Of a DNA stretch of 64,000 bases, positions 10,099 to 21,448 are shown in pieces. The notes under the pieces were generated by a model. It was not told the origin of the DNA and did no database searches. It worked only from the letters and a program-made list of their open reading frames with translations. Positions within the stretch are counted from its first letter, which is position 1; the number at the start of each line of letters is the position of its first letter. Made by a program: the position numbers and the translations under genes. The DNA is from Mesotaenium endlicherianum (Eukaryota > Streptophyta > Zygnematophyceae > Zygnematales > Mesotaeniaceae): contig WELA01003597.1 in assembly GCA_009602735.1 (NCBI GenBank), positions 504,882 through 568,881 on the forward strand, read 5' to 3'.

Positions 10099-11073
10099 TC
10101 TTTATATGTAGCTTGCATGTGATTAACAGGAAAAACAAAACTGGAAGAGTCTTAATATATTGTATTATAATGTCAAATCCTATTAGCTTGCAAGTTATTT
10201 TTACCACCTTATGACAGAACGGCAAGATAAGTAAGGAACATCTTATGACAGAGGTAGGATTTGCATGTCATTGATGATTTGTATGAGCTTTTTTTTGCAA
10301 TCATGTAAGATTAAATTATTGACACATGAACTTTAATTTGCTATTACATGAACCATTATTAAAGAAGTGGTAGGATACGTATTGTTGCATATTTATCTAG
10401 TTAAGAAGCAATTCATACGTTATTGACCATGTAGGTAACTTGTAACTTGTGCACAAAAGTTACCACGCATACACATTTTGCGCTTCAAAATGTGTACCCA
10501 AAACTTTCTTCATGTGTAATTGGAAATCTTTTTTCTTATCATAACAACCTATATGACTCTGTCTTGAACAAGGAGATTATTCGAGTTAAGTTTGGACACA
10601 GCTAGTTAGGAAATTTGCCAAATAATATGAATCACAAATAGAGGATAAAATATTAAATAATCCAATATGCCATACACCAAACATGGAATGTAATATGCAC
10701 TTGTTCATAGATAAAACATACACCATCTTGAATGGACATAGTGATAAGTTACTTTGATTATACTGTGCATCATTCACATTTTGCTGCCAGCACCGGTGGC
10801 CAACTGGGTGAAGGGAAAAAAAAAACTTCAAAAGTTTCCGTAATATATTTTTTCTTTAACAAAAAACTTGCATGCGGGAAAAATTTTTGTTGCTGCCCGG
10901 CTTACTCAAAAAAAGGTACAATTGTACGGTTACGCGTGCGACTGTCAGGACTTACCGTCGACGTTCAAACTTAACGTCGTGACGTTGACATTAGCACATA
11001 TTAAGCGAATCGAGCGTATTGAGCTATTTTGTTATATAACGAATTTAGCGTATTAGCGTTTATAGCGTATATA

Positions 11074-11099
11074 GCGTACTAACGTATGGCGTAACCTTG
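11074..11099 (-). repeat. right terminal inverted repeat of the hAT
   Basis: Read inward the end is CAAGGTTACGCCATACG. The outer base is followed by the second AACTCTAC copy. Confidence 0.85.
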
Positions 11100-11175
11100 A
11101 ACTCTACACTACTGTGCAATCAGAATATACTTTCATGAAACTCAAAATTGCATTTCATAAAGCTATGACCTTACA
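11100..11175 (-). repeat. 3' LTR of the chromovirus, inner part
   Basis: This is the continuation of the LTR after the hAT insertion. It begins with the repeated AACTCTAC and ends at the LTR terminus CCTTACA, directly followed by the polypurine tract. Confidence 0.92.
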
Positions 11176-11190
11176 TCATCCCCCTCCTCA
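11176..11190 (-). other. polypurine tract of the chromovirus
   Basis: The minus strand reads TGAGGAGGGGGATGA immediately before the 3' LTR, in the expected place for plus-strand DNA priming. Confidence 0.7.
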
Positions 11191-14100
11191 AGATGCGACG
11201 TCCTCGACGCATTTTGTAAATAACGTCTCAATTTACTCTTACAATGAGTCAAGTTGGCTTCTGGCTCCCAAGTGTTGTCGTCCGCATGGTAGCATTTCCA
11301 CTTGACCAGATACTTTTGAACAAGTCGTTGACCGCGCTTGACTCGTCGATCGTTGACAATTGCCTCCACTTCATACTCCAATACATCATCGATCTCGACC
11401 GGTGGTGGCGGTGTAGGTAGTTGTCCTGGATGTCCTTCATTCGGGTCAACGTATGGCCGTAAACAATTGACATGGAACACATCATGGATACGCCAGCCTG
11501 AAGGAAGTTCCAACTTGTAAGTCAGTGGATTAACCTGCTTGAGCACCACGAAGGGACCTGTAAACCGTGCCCGCAATTTCCTCTTGCCTGTGAAAGGTAG
11601 GTTCTTTGTTGACAAGAGTACTTTGTCACCCACATGGAATGTCACTTCCCTCCTGTGCTTGTTAGCATGCTTGACCTGCTCTTCTTGTGCCTTCCAAATA
11701 CGAGTCTTCGCCATGTCCCAAGTCTTGGCCATCTGCTCCATAAACGCTTGTGTAGTAGGAACCTGAGTCTCCTTGGCCTTCTCCAACAAGATCTTCCCTG
11801 GATGATAAACTTCTCTCCCATAAACCATGGTGAATAGTAACTGCTTGGTCGATCCGTGCAGGCTGTTGTTGTAGGCAAAATCCAACCCTGGAAGCTTCTT
11901 GTCCCACTCTGAAGGGTCCTCCATAGTGAAAATCCTGAGCACCTCTTGCAGAGTTCTGTTGAGTCTCTCACTCTGCCCGTCTGTCTGAGGATGATAGGAA
12001 GTGCTCATACTTAGCTTGGTCCCCATCAAAGTAAACAATGACCGCCAAAAGTTGCTAGTAAACCTCGGATCCCGATCTGAAACAATCACCTTTGGCAGCC
12101 CATGTAGCTTGAAAATATGATCAAAGAACAGCCGTGCCACATCTGCTGCCGTACAAGTCTCCTTCATGGGAATGTAGTGTGCCATCTTGCTGAGTCTATC
12201 AGACACAACCCAAACTGCATCGTGCCCTTGACCACTCACTGGTAATGACGTGATGAAGTCCATAGCAATCTGCTCCCAAGGATACTCTGGAATAACGATG
12301 GGTTGCAGGGTACCTCCCTTCTTTTGATTTGGTGTTTTGTTACGTTGGCACGCATCGCAACTCCTGACCCACTCCTCAATGTTCTTGTCCATATTTCTCC
12401 AATAGTACTCCCGCTTCAGCACGCTTGCCGTCTTCTCACTTCCAAAGTGTCCAGCATATAAGCAATCATGATGCTCCGCAAGAAGTAAGTCGCGTAGCTC
12501 CTTGATGCCAGGTACCACCACTCTCTTGCAATCACCATAATACCATATGCCGTCCTTCTTCTGCATACTCGAGTTGGACTCAGCTGCTCCACCATCAGCA
12601 AAGTCTGGGTCCTCCTCATAACCTCTCTGAAGCTTCTTCTTGAAGTCCATACTCTCCTTGATGACTGAGACAGCTGCAAGGTCACACCTCCTGGATAAAG
12701 CGTCTGCAGGGTTGATCTTCCCAGGTAAGTACTCAATCTTGTGGTCAAACTGTTGCAGAAACTCCATCCACCTTGCCTGTCTTGGTGTCAACGTTGGCTG
12801 CGTCATAAACTTCTCCAAGCTCTTGTGGTCGGTCTTGATGAACACCTTCCGGCCGTCCACATAACATCGCCAAATCCTCAAAGCCTGGATAATAGCCAAC
12901 ATCTCCCGCTCGTGTGCTGCATAGTTCTGCTCAACAGGGCTCAACTTCCTGCTCTCATATGCCACAGGTTGTAATCCCTTGCCTTGGTCCTGGAGAAGAA
13001 TGGCTCCCACTGCAAAGTTTGATGCGTCCGTGATGAAGATGAAAGGAAGATCTGGACTTGCAATTGCCAACACAAATGCCTGTGCCAACAGCTCCTTAAT
13101 CTTCTCAAAAGCTTGCTGCTCTTTGTCACCCCATATCCACTTCTCCTGCTTCTTCAACATGTCCGTGAGCGGTGCACACACCTTGGCAAATCCTTCAATG
13201 AAACGTCAATAGTAATCTGCCATGCCGAGGAAACTCCTGAGTTGATGAATATCAGCAAGCACCGGCCAATCTCTGTTTGTTTGCACCTTCTTCTGCTCCA
13301 CCTTCACTCTTTCAGCTCCCACTATGTGTCCAAGAAACTCGACCTCCTTGAGACAAAAGTCGCACTTGCTCATCTTCCCATATAACTTCTGATCTCTTAA
13401 GACCTCCAACACCTTCCTCAGATGCTCCACATGCTCTTCCAAGGTCTTCGAATAGATTAGGATGTCGTCAAAAAATACCACCACAAACTGGTCCAAATAG
13501 GGTCTGAAGATACTATGCATGAGTCCCATGAATGTAGCAGGTGCATTGGTTAATCCAAAAGGCATGAGTGTGAACTTGAATATACCATAGCGAGTCTTAA
13601 AAGCAAACTTCTGAACGTCTCCTTCCCCAATTCGTACCTGGTGATAGCCACTCCTCAAGTCGATCTTCGAGAAATACTCTGCTCCAACAAGCCTGTCAAT
13701 TAACTCGTCCACTCGTGGGAGTGGGTACCTGTTCTTGATGGTGACCTTGTTGAGTGCCCGGTAGTCGACACACATTCTCATAGTCCCATCCTTCTTCTTC
13801 ACAAATAAGACTGGCGCTGCAAATAGAGACTCGCTGGGTCGGATGAATGCCTTCTCCAAGAAGTCTGTCAGCTGCTTCTTCAACTCGTCCAACTCCGCAA
13901 ACGATTGACGATAGGCGGGTCTCACTGGTGGCTTGCTCCCTGGTTGCAACTCAATCTTGTGCTCCATAGCTCTCTGTGGAGGTAATCCTGCAGGTAGCTC
14001 CTCAGGCAACACGCACTTGAACTCCTCCAACAGCGCCTTAATTTGGGCAGGCATCTCAGCAGGCTTCTTCTCTTGAGCAGTTGGGCTCTGCTCCTTGTGA

Positions 14101-14739
14101 GCAAGGGGATCAGACACCACTACTTAGATGACATTCGCCCAGGCTGTTAGGATTCACGCTTGTTCCATCTGATGACCTGGCCAGGGCCACCAAAACAAGG
14201 TACATCTCCTTCACCTGATTCGCCCTGCATAGCTTCTTAACTTGCAGGCTCGACAGAAGACAGTTACTTGTGGTCGTATCTACCTCCACCTGTTTCGCTG
14301 TCTCCATTCGACCATCACGCCCTTGAACCTTCACTTGTCCTGTGCTCCAGTGCACTTGAGGGTTGGCTTTTCTCAGCCATGGTCGGCCTAATATCACCTC
14401 ATGGTGACCCAACTCTGCCTGCTCCATAACTTCCTTACTCTGGTGCCCCGCTACTTCCACGTGAATAGCTTTCGTAGGTGCACCACACTTGAGTCTCTGC
14501 CCATTTGCCAAAATTGCCTCCTTAGGCTCATAATGCTTCTGCACAGGGATTCGCCACTCTTTCACCAGTTTCTTGTGCACAAAATTTGCACTTGCGCCAC
14601 TGTCGACCATACACTTCGCCTTGTTGCCGTCGACCACTCCTTCCACGATGATAGGCTTGTCAACGTCTCGTCCTTTGCTTCTAGGCAGGCTTCTGGGGAT
14701 CACCTCCTTGTGAGTTCTCGTCTTCACGCCAGCAGACAC
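11180..14739 (-). mobile_element. chromovirus pol region: protease, reverse transcriptase, RNase H, integrase, chromodomain
   Basis: Domains appear in Ty3 order. The aspartic protease has VDSGASANFV near 14.6 kb. Reverse transcriptase at about 13.2-14.1 kb has the catalytic FFDDILIYS box. RNase H at about 12.6-13.2 kb has FITDASNFAVGAIL and TDHKSLE. Integrase at about 11.6-12.5 kb has the zinc-binding HHDCLYAGHFG and CDACQRNK segments and the catalytic-core marks MDFITSLP, VSDRDPRFTS and SERLNRTLQE. A C-terminal chromodomain at about 11.2-11.4 kb has YLVKWKCYHADDNTWEPEANL. Chromodomains direct insertion to chromatin marked by histone methylation. The region is broken in a few places and is treated as a fossil. 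Confidence 0.92.
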
Positions 14740-14752
14740 CCCCCAGAACGAC

Positions 14753-15782
14753 TTACTGGCGTCCTCCTTTTTCCTGCTGTTGAGGTTGCTTCGCCTTCAC
14801 ATGACACTCTCGAGGCAGATGTCCAAGCTTACCACAATTATAGCAGGGTCCTCTCGGCTTAAAAGTCTGCTGCATGCGCTGGTATTGAACAGGTCCCAAC
14901 TCCATAGGTATTGGACCTTGAACACTCGTGCTTGGCGCTTGGGATCCAAAGGGACGATATCCTCCAAAGTTAATGGCTGCCCCACTGCCTGTGACTAAAT
15001 ACTCCACAGCATTGATTTTCGTCGCCAATGCCATCATTTCTCCAAGACCGGTAGGATCCTTGAGCGCCACTTCCTTGGCCACAGTTGGCTTGAGTCCCCT
15101 CTTGAACATGTCCATCATCTCCGATTCGTGCATGGATGGACATTGAAGCACCAGCTCGTTGAAGCGTGATACATACTCCTGAACGCTTGCTCGTTGACGA
15201 AGGCGCACCAATAGATCTCGAGCAGTAGCCTCGGGTGCAATAGGTTGTAATTGCCTCTTCAAGCCTTCAAATAGCTGATCAACAGTAGCAGGAACTCCAG
15301 ACAGCTGATCCTGTTGCTCATACCAAGCTCCAGCACTCTTCTTTAGCAAAGTAATCACAAAGGCGACATGTCTGTCGGGCGTGAGCGCAGAATACTCCAT
15401 AAACATTTTCACTCCAAAAATCCATTGATGAACAGGCGGCGATCCACGCTCTCCAGTATACACTTCAGGCTTAGGCGCACGCACTCCCGATGCGGGTGGA
15501 ATAACTGGTTGCACCACTGGATTAACTTGGATTGGTGGTACAACAGGTGCAGGTGCCGAACTTGTCGAAGCGGCATTCCCAACAACAACACGCACCATTC
15601 TCTCCACCTCCGCGCATATTTTGTTGATATTGGGCGTAAACTTCTCCTCCAATTGCATTTGCCATTTGCCTTAGCATCGCTTGCATCTCTTGTTGCTCCC
15701 TTGACAAAGGTGGTGCCGTCTGCTCCACGCGCTCAACATGCTCGACATGTTTTCCTCCTCCAGCTGCCGGCTGCAACTCCAT
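14753..15782 (-). mobile_element. chromovirus gag region
   Basis: The region encodes a capsid-type protein with the gag core (for example WYEQQDQLSG and LVRLRQRASVQEYVSRFNEL). It ends in one zinc knuckle, CYNCGKLGHLPREC, of the C-x2-C-x4-H-x4-C form. Gag packages the element RNA. Position after the 5' LTR and leader, and order relative to pol, are canonical for Ty3 elements. Confidence 0.85.
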
Positions 15783-15805
15783 ATTATAATATGCAAACTA
15801 ATCCA

Positions 15806-15817
15806 GCTCCGATATCA
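15806..15817 (-). other. primer-binding site (initiator-Met tRNA type)
   Basis: Just inside the 5' LTR the minus strand reads TGATATCGGAGC. It matches the common plant Ty3 primer site TGGTATCAGAGC at 10 of 12 positions. Confidence 0.6.
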
Positions 15818-15819
15818 GA

Positions 15820-16301
15820 TGAAAGGGGCAAAGTGCCCTAATGGAAGCTTAGTGACTCACGAGGAAAAGAACTAGTTGCAATCATACTAAAGAGTGCAGC
15901 GGCATATCACTAAGAAAGCTTATTAAAATTACTTGACATTTTGACTAGCAAGAAATTGCTTACAAATGATGTAGAATGGAAGGCCTTGTCATTACAAATC
16001 GGTAGAAATTTACAGAATTGAAAATCGATGAGAAATGAAGTAGTTATGTCTATTTATAGTTTTCTACGACGGCCGCTCGCCCCTAGGCGGGACGGTCGCT
16101 TAGCAACGAATTTTCCTAAGTGTTTGTCAAATCGTCCCTTCCAGAATATTCGTGAGAAAGCCCGATCAGTCTCATCTGACGTGTCGGGTCGATTTGAACT
16201 TTATATCAAAATGACCACAAAAACAAAGTCTACACTACTATGCAATCAGAATATACTTTCATGAAACTCAAAAATGCACTTTATAAATCTATGACCTTAC
16301 A
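15820..16301 (-). repeat. 5' LTR of the chromovirus
   Basis: The 482-bp segment matches the split 3' LTR (4354-4759 and 11108-11175) over its whole length, with one 8-base length difference and roughly 35-40 substitutions counted by eye. It has TG...CA ends on the minus strand. Confidence 0.92.
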
Positions 16302-17347
16302 CGTTGCCACTGGCGCCAGGTCCACAACCCCGCATCCCCGCTTCGCCCTGTGCACCTGCTGGCCCTCATTGCGCATCTGCCACGCGCTCTTGGGCCACGT
16401 ACCCCCGCGCTGCATCTGCGTGTCGCCGGAGGCATTGGCGTACTTGTTGACGTACAGGCTGTCCAGGCGGCGGGCTATCCACCGGGACAGGCCCACTGGG
16501 ATGGCGTTGGCCACGTGCTGCAGCCGCCGCTTCGAGGACCCCATCCCAGCGGTCCACCCGGACGGGAACCCCTGCAGCTCTTCAACGTTGGCAAACCCCC
16601 TTAGGCGCAGCTGAGCGGTGCGTCCAGCCTCCACCGCCAGCAGCAGGCTCTCGCAGTTCCCGCCGGTGACGGTGGGGCAGAGGCCGTACGCCTTGAAGGG
16701 GGCGGTCTCGTTGAGGCTGGTCACCCACAGCCCCCCGTACTCGCGCCTGCCTTGGAACCTGTGGAGTGCACAGCCGCAGCCCGCATTCATGGGGCACTCC
16801 GCGCTCGTTGCCAGCAGCACGTCCATCGGGTCCCCGAATTCCATGGCCACCAGGACGAACCTCTCCCTCAGCTGCGGCGACTCGAACGAGACGCACTGCA
16901 CGCAGCGGTAAGCCCAGCAGTATCCCATGGCGTGCAGGTTTGCTGTCACGTCGCTGATGTAGGGCTTCCCTCCGCTCGTCTCCCGGCTCAGGATGCCCGA
17001 ACGTTCTCCAACACCAACACCGGCACCCTCTAGCGCTCGAGCAGCCTCCACAGGTGAGCAATCATGCCCGTCCGGAGCGTCGTGGACGGAGCGCCCGTCG
17101 TGCTTGACCTGGTGGAGACGTTTTGGCACGGGAACCCGGCAAGGACCACCTGCGTGCCCGGCGGCAGCTCGCTCAGCCCCGCCACGTCCTCGCGGACCTG
17201 CACCCTGGGGAACTTGTCTTTGAGGAACGGGCGGCAGTGGGGGTTGCTCTCCACCATGAGCAACAGCTCGTGGCTCGCGTCCACAAAGGGGATCTCGAAG
17301 CCAGCTATGCCCGTGAACAGGCTGCAGATCTTCAGCGGGGGCGCCAT
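16302..17347 (-). pseudogene. C5-cytosine DNA methyltransferase domain, interrupted by the chromovirus
   Basis: The ATG at 17347 opens MAPPLKICSLFTGIAGFEIPF, motif I of the AdoMet-binding fold. Motif IV is GFPCQNVS with the catalytic Cys, motif VI is VLVLENV, motif VIII is RERFVLVAMEFG, motif IX is RLRGFANVEELQGFP, and motif X is HVANAIPVGLSRWIARRL. A target-recognition region between VIII and IX contains HRFQGRREYGGLWVTSLNE. The roughly 350-residue size is that of a single-domain enzyme that methylates cytosine in DNA. The reading frame is broken at least twice, and the 3' side is cut off by the retrotransposon. It could be a host gene or one once carried by a mobile element, since such cargo is known in some algal and dinoflagellate retrotransposons. 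Confidence 0.9.
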
Positions 17348-17701
17348 GGCGGCGTCGGCGACGCGAGTGGGGTAGAGAAAGTGGGGGATAAAGAGGTACG
17401 GGCGGTGATAGAGAAAGAAATAGAGATGGGGTAGGTGGGGGGCGCATGCAATTTTGACGACAAATACATGGTCACATGCCAGCAAGTACGGTCTGGGGCA
17501 GGGGGTACATCATGACCACCACGGAGAAATTTTGATCCAGCCGTACAGTGAGTCTTCCAGGCTCAAAGTCCAAGTTTTACACGGATAACCAACGCCCGAA
17601 TAACCGACACACAAATAATACGATTGCACGGACGGACGAACGCACACACAAACGGACGCATGCATGGACATGTTTTTTGCACGTTCGATTAGAAGTCGCT
17701 A
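17348..17701. other. no gene seen; upstream of the methyltransferase
   Basis: An open frame runs upstream of the chosen methyltransferase ATG, but its composition is not protein-like. No promoter motif is clear. Confidence 0.4.
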
Positions 17702-18343
17702 TTAGGACATATATGTTTCATTTAATGGCGCTACCTCCCTGTACAAAATTTGAAAATCTTGTTCAGACGTCGCTATTTTGAAAGCTTGAATTTTGGATGC
17801 TATTTCAATCGAGTTCTTGAAGGCATTTGCCACCCCATGGGCGGGATAATGCTCCACCTTCTTCCACTTTTGGTCCACATCGATTAGACTCCCCCTGCAA
17901 GAAACTATGGCTTGCGAGTCGGAGAGATCCTCCCACTCCCCTCCCCACAATGTAGCACTCGCGGAGGTCGAGAACATGGCATTCCCATGCTTCAGTCTAC
18001 ATAGTCTCAGACAGGGAGTGTGCTGTCCAGTGATGGCACAGATTGTAAATCGGGTAGGCATGGAGCAATGGACACAGATTGTCACACGCAGCGTTTGGTC
18101 AACCATTAGCACAGAGGATGCTGTTTGAGCAAATTGTGGCGGTTTGCCAATTGCATCTGACCTAAACAGCGAGGTGAGATCCCAAAATAATCTTGATCCT
18201 CCAGGTTTGACAATACTGGGCAAAGAGAGTGATAAATTTGCATCACAGAATATTGTCTCAACGCGTGCAGGACGTGGACACTGACCCGGAGTTTCTGCTT
18301 CAGATCTTTCAGCTTCAATGTGGTCAAGTTTCACATGCTGCAC
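17702..18343 (-). CDS. unrecognised 213-aa ORF
   Basis: This is the longest open frame between the methyltransferase and the recombinase cluster. The product has a mixed, protein-like composition (for example DLSDSQAIVSCRGSLIDVDQ) and several Cys and His residues in the middle (VCHCS-like and ICAITGQHTPCLRLC). I see no known domain, signal peptide or membrane segment. It could be an exon of a larger gene or an element-derived remnant. Neighbouring sequence gives no clue to function. Confidence 0.35.
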   Translation of the reverse strand: MQHVKLDHIEAERSEAETPGQCPRPARVETIFCDANLSLSLPSIVKPGGSRLFWDLTSLFRSDAIGKPPQFAQTASSVLMVDQTLRVTICVHCSMPTRFTICAITGQHTPCLRLCRLKHGNAMFSTSASATLWGGEWEDLSDSQAIVSCRGSLIDVDQKWKKVEHYPAHGVANAFKNSIEIASKIQAFKIATSEQDFQILYREVAPLNETYMS

Positions 18344-19934
18344 TTCCTGAATGAAGGAGTCACTATTTCAGTCTAGATGTCCAGCTTTTTGGCACACACT
18401 CTTTGAAAAAGGGTGCAGCTTCCTTAGCAGCTAGCCTGCAAGTACCAGATTCCATTATTCAGGGGCTAGGCAGATGGAAGTTCCATAGAGGGAAGGAGCC
18501 TTACCTAGTCTGAAGAACAGAGTCAAGCAGCTCAGGCAGCAAAGAAGGTAGTGCCCCCTGACAATCCAGCATCAGCCTCCCTCACTCAAGACCAGCTTCT
18601 TTTAGCATCAATGAGGAAGCACAGTAAGAGGTAGCAGCACATGTGATGCTTCTAAATGCTCAATCTTTTGGTGCTAGATGGATTAAATTTAATGCAATGT
18701 TGCCATGTCAAAGGCTAGGACTTGCCTAGGACTGCTTGCTATTAGCATGATTGAGCCTATCCTACTTCATACTCCTACTCCTACTCCTGTTCGTATTTTC
18801 CTACTCCGACCTACATGTGAGCTGTAATTACACTTGTACCTATGCTACTTTAATTCATACCTGCATTACTCTTCATTTTTGTATGAGTGAAACAAAATAA
18901 TTCAGACATCAAACTGTACATTTGACAAATCAAAATTCAATTTGAAGTGCAGAATTATTGAAGTTGACACATAAACTAGTTCAACTCTCAAAGATGTATA
19001 ATCCCCAAATCACCTAGAAGTTATCAATTTCAAAACCTAAAAAGCTCTCGAAGTAAAATTTTAAAAGTTGGCAGTAGCTACAACAGTACTACATAGCACA
19101 GGAAAATGCGTGCTAGAATCAATGCAGTGCAATTTTAGAGTGCTGCTAGATCCCACCCACCCACCCTCTTTATGACCAGCAGATGCAGAGAATGAGTCTT
19201 AGGGTCGTGTCTAGCAACAGTTTATGTGATGATCAGGAAGCAGTAGCAATCAGCCATTAATTGCAATTTAGCAGAAGTGGAGATTAGAAAGAAGAGTATA
19301 CAGACCAATTTCATTAGTGTAGCCTAGGACAAAAAGTAAACCTCAGAAGTACAGTCAAAGGACAAGATGTCGATGAGTCAGCAAGTCCCTACGCGCGCGA
19401 TCTCAAAGCGCTTGTACCTGTGCTACTTTAAGGAGACCTGATCGACGCCATGAAACAAATGTGCGCAAATAAGCACCAGCCTAGAGCATTTGTGCAAGTG
19501 TAAGAGGTGGTGGAACATATAAGCACACCCGCACACCATCTTTCAACAAACGGTCTGTAGCTGTTTCACAATTATATTCTTCCAGCATTTGAGCTTTCGA
19601 CAATCATCTAAACTCCAAATGTATGCAGTGGGGGGTGGCGTGGTGGCGTTGGCAAGGTGCTCTTAGTGCTCTTAGCTCCGATCCGTCCCAATCTCGACGC
19701 TGAGGAGTTCATTATTGTCATCGTTACTTTTCATTCACTCGTCTCTACACCAAACTCAATCAAAGGAACACATTTTGCTTTGATTTAAATAATACTGTCT
19801 CACTTACCAGCAATGTCAAAGACCGTGCTGTCATCAAGAGGAACATGCAAACATGTCTACTCACATGAATAATCACGCTACACGCGCAAACAAGTCGTTA
19901 TAAATACCAGCAGAGGAGCAGGGAGGCGGGAGGG
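18344..19934. other. no gene seen
   Basis: About 1.6 kb of mixed, mostly AT-rich sequence without a long open frame. A short CCTACT/CTACTC run at about 18763-18810 is the only repeat noticed. Confidence 0.5.
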
Positions 19935-20100
19935 NNNNNNNNNNNNNNNNNNNNNNNNNNNNNNNNNNNNNNNNNNNNNNNNNNNNNNNNNNNNNNNNNN
20001 NNNNNNNNNNNNNNNNNNNNNNNNNNNNNNNNNNNNNNNNNNNNNNNNNNNNNNNNNNNNNNNNNNNNNNNNNNNNNNNNNNNNNNNNNNNNNNNNNNNN
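19935..20100. other. assembly gap (166 n)
   Basis: The gap is preceded by a G/A-rich run. It is followed directly by a copy of sequence found again at 25208. Confidence 0.95.
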
Positions 20101-21447
20101 GCCGGCGCTGCAGTCAGCCCCGCCCCCGCCGGCTCGCTTGGGTCCGCGCACTGCTCCGCCCCAGCGTCCGACTGCGCCCCCACGGCGCACTCCACCGCCA
20201 AGGTGAACGTCCTGTCAGCCAGCGCCCTCAGCCCCGCCGTTGCCAGCTCCCTCGGGTCCGCCACCTGCAACCCTCTCGAGACGCTCGACACAGTGGCAGG
20301 CATTGCAGAGCCGGGTGCCTGCAAGCTCCTCCCCCGCGTTGTAAAACCGGGGGGTCTCCTGGGTGAGGCAGGCGGCCACTGCTTCGCCTCCGCGGCCGGT
20401 GCTGCAGTCAGCCCCGCTCCCGCCGGCTCGCTTGGGTCCGCGCACTGCTTTGCCCCAGCGTCCGACCTCGCCCCCATGGCGCCCTCGACCGCCAGGGTGA
20501 ACGCCCTGTTAGCCGGCGCCCTCAGCCCCGCCGCCGCCAGCTCCCTCGGGTCCGCCACCTGCAGCCCTCTCGAGACGCTCAGCCAGGCACGGTGGCAGGC
20601 ATTGCAGAGCCAGGCGCCTGCGAGCTCCTCCCCCGCGTTGTAAAACCGGGGGTTCTCCTGGGTGAGACAGGCGGCGCATTGCTTTGCCTCCGCGGCGTGC
20701 CCATCCAATCTCTTTCTCTTGCACCGTCTGGGGCCTTTAGACGAGAGGTCCTCTAACTCTTTAGGTGGTTGCGGAAGAAGGCTTGGGTCCACAATGTGCC
20801 TGTGTGGACAAGTCGACGTCTTGTAACTGTGGTTGGCCGACACAAGCTGGGTCAGTGAATGGCTGACGTAGAGCCGCAACATGGAACACCGCTGTGCATT
20901 GTACCATCCCCTCTCCTTAGCGATCCTGGAGAATATCTTGTTGGCCTTGGCACGTGCACCGTCTTTCATGTACCCACTGAGTATGGCCTGCATGGATCAA
21001 ACACACGGCATGTTGGAGTCCTGATCACAACTCCTGACCTTAAAGTGCGATGGACCAGCACGGGACCTCAGACCGAGTGGCATACCTAGTCCACCAGCCC
21101 TTTGCGGAAGCCCAGTAGATCGCATGCCTCTGTTGCTACGTCGACACGCGCAAGGCTTGACGTCACCATGCGATTCAGGATGTCAATCGAGTATTACAAT
21201 GACGGCAAAAGGGAGTGAGCGCTATGAGTCCTTTCAATAACCTGTGCGCGGGAAAAATTATGCTGAGCGTCCATGAATGGTATCCGAAGGTGCCTACAGT
21301 AAGGATTGTAGCCCTCACCGAGTTTGAGGTGTACGCATGGCCATGACCTCCGTATTCTTCTGCGGTGCACTGGACCATTGGAATGAGGGGCTGCGATGAG
21401 ACGTTGTGTCGGACTCTGAAATCCTTACGGACATTGTCTGCCGAAAG
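20101..21447 (-). repeat. perfect copy of 25208-26554, bounded by n on both sides
   Basis: All lines and encoded peptides I compared match 25208-26554 at a constant offset of 5107 bases. The copy stops on the left at a gap and on the right exactly at a lone n (21448). It carries the first two fingers and upstream exons of the finger gene. An assembly duplication is more likely than a real one. Confidence 0.85.
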
Positions 21448-21448
21448 N

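Larger units (their letters stand above)
4760..11099 (+). mobile_element. hAT DNA transposon (about 6.3 kb) inserted in the chromovirus 3' LTR
   Basis: The 8-bp target duplication AACTCTAC is perfect at 4752-4759 and 11100-11107, the size expected for hAT elements. The ends are inverted: CATGGTTACGCCGTACG on the left and CAAGGTTACGCCATACG read inward on the right. Subterminal regions are full of TAGCGTAT and ATACGC motifs. The element contains a plus-strand BED-hAT transposase (7756-10098), now dead, and 2.6 kb of extra sequence between the left end and the transposase that holds tandem repeats and a host gene exon fragment. The insertion post-dates the chromovirus. Its own mobility is lost unless a related element supplies transposase. 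Confidence 0.93.
4354..16301 (-). mobile_element. chromodomain-containing Ty3/gypsy LTR retrotransposon (chromovirus), with a hAT inserted in its 3' LTR
   Basis: The element runs right to left. Its 5' LTR is 15820-16301 and its 3' LTR is 4354-4759 plus 11100-11175, split by a hAT insertion. LTR ends are TGTAAGG...CCTTTCA on the minus strand. A primer-binding site resembling the initiator-Met tRNA type is at 15806-15817 and a polypurine tract at 11176-11190. Flanking 5-mers CGTTG and CGCTG are a probable target duplication with one mismatch. Gag, protease, reverse transcriptase, RNase H, integrase and chromodomain are all recognisable in the usual order. It is nearly complete but broken, with roughly three interruptions of the coding region. 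By eye the two LTRs differ at about 8% of positions, so it is an old insertion. Confidence 0.92.

Noticed and set aside
16281-17447. A single 388-codon ORF over the methyltransferase
   Set aside because: Its first third is out of frame with the methyltransferase motifs; only the later part carries motifs VIII to X.
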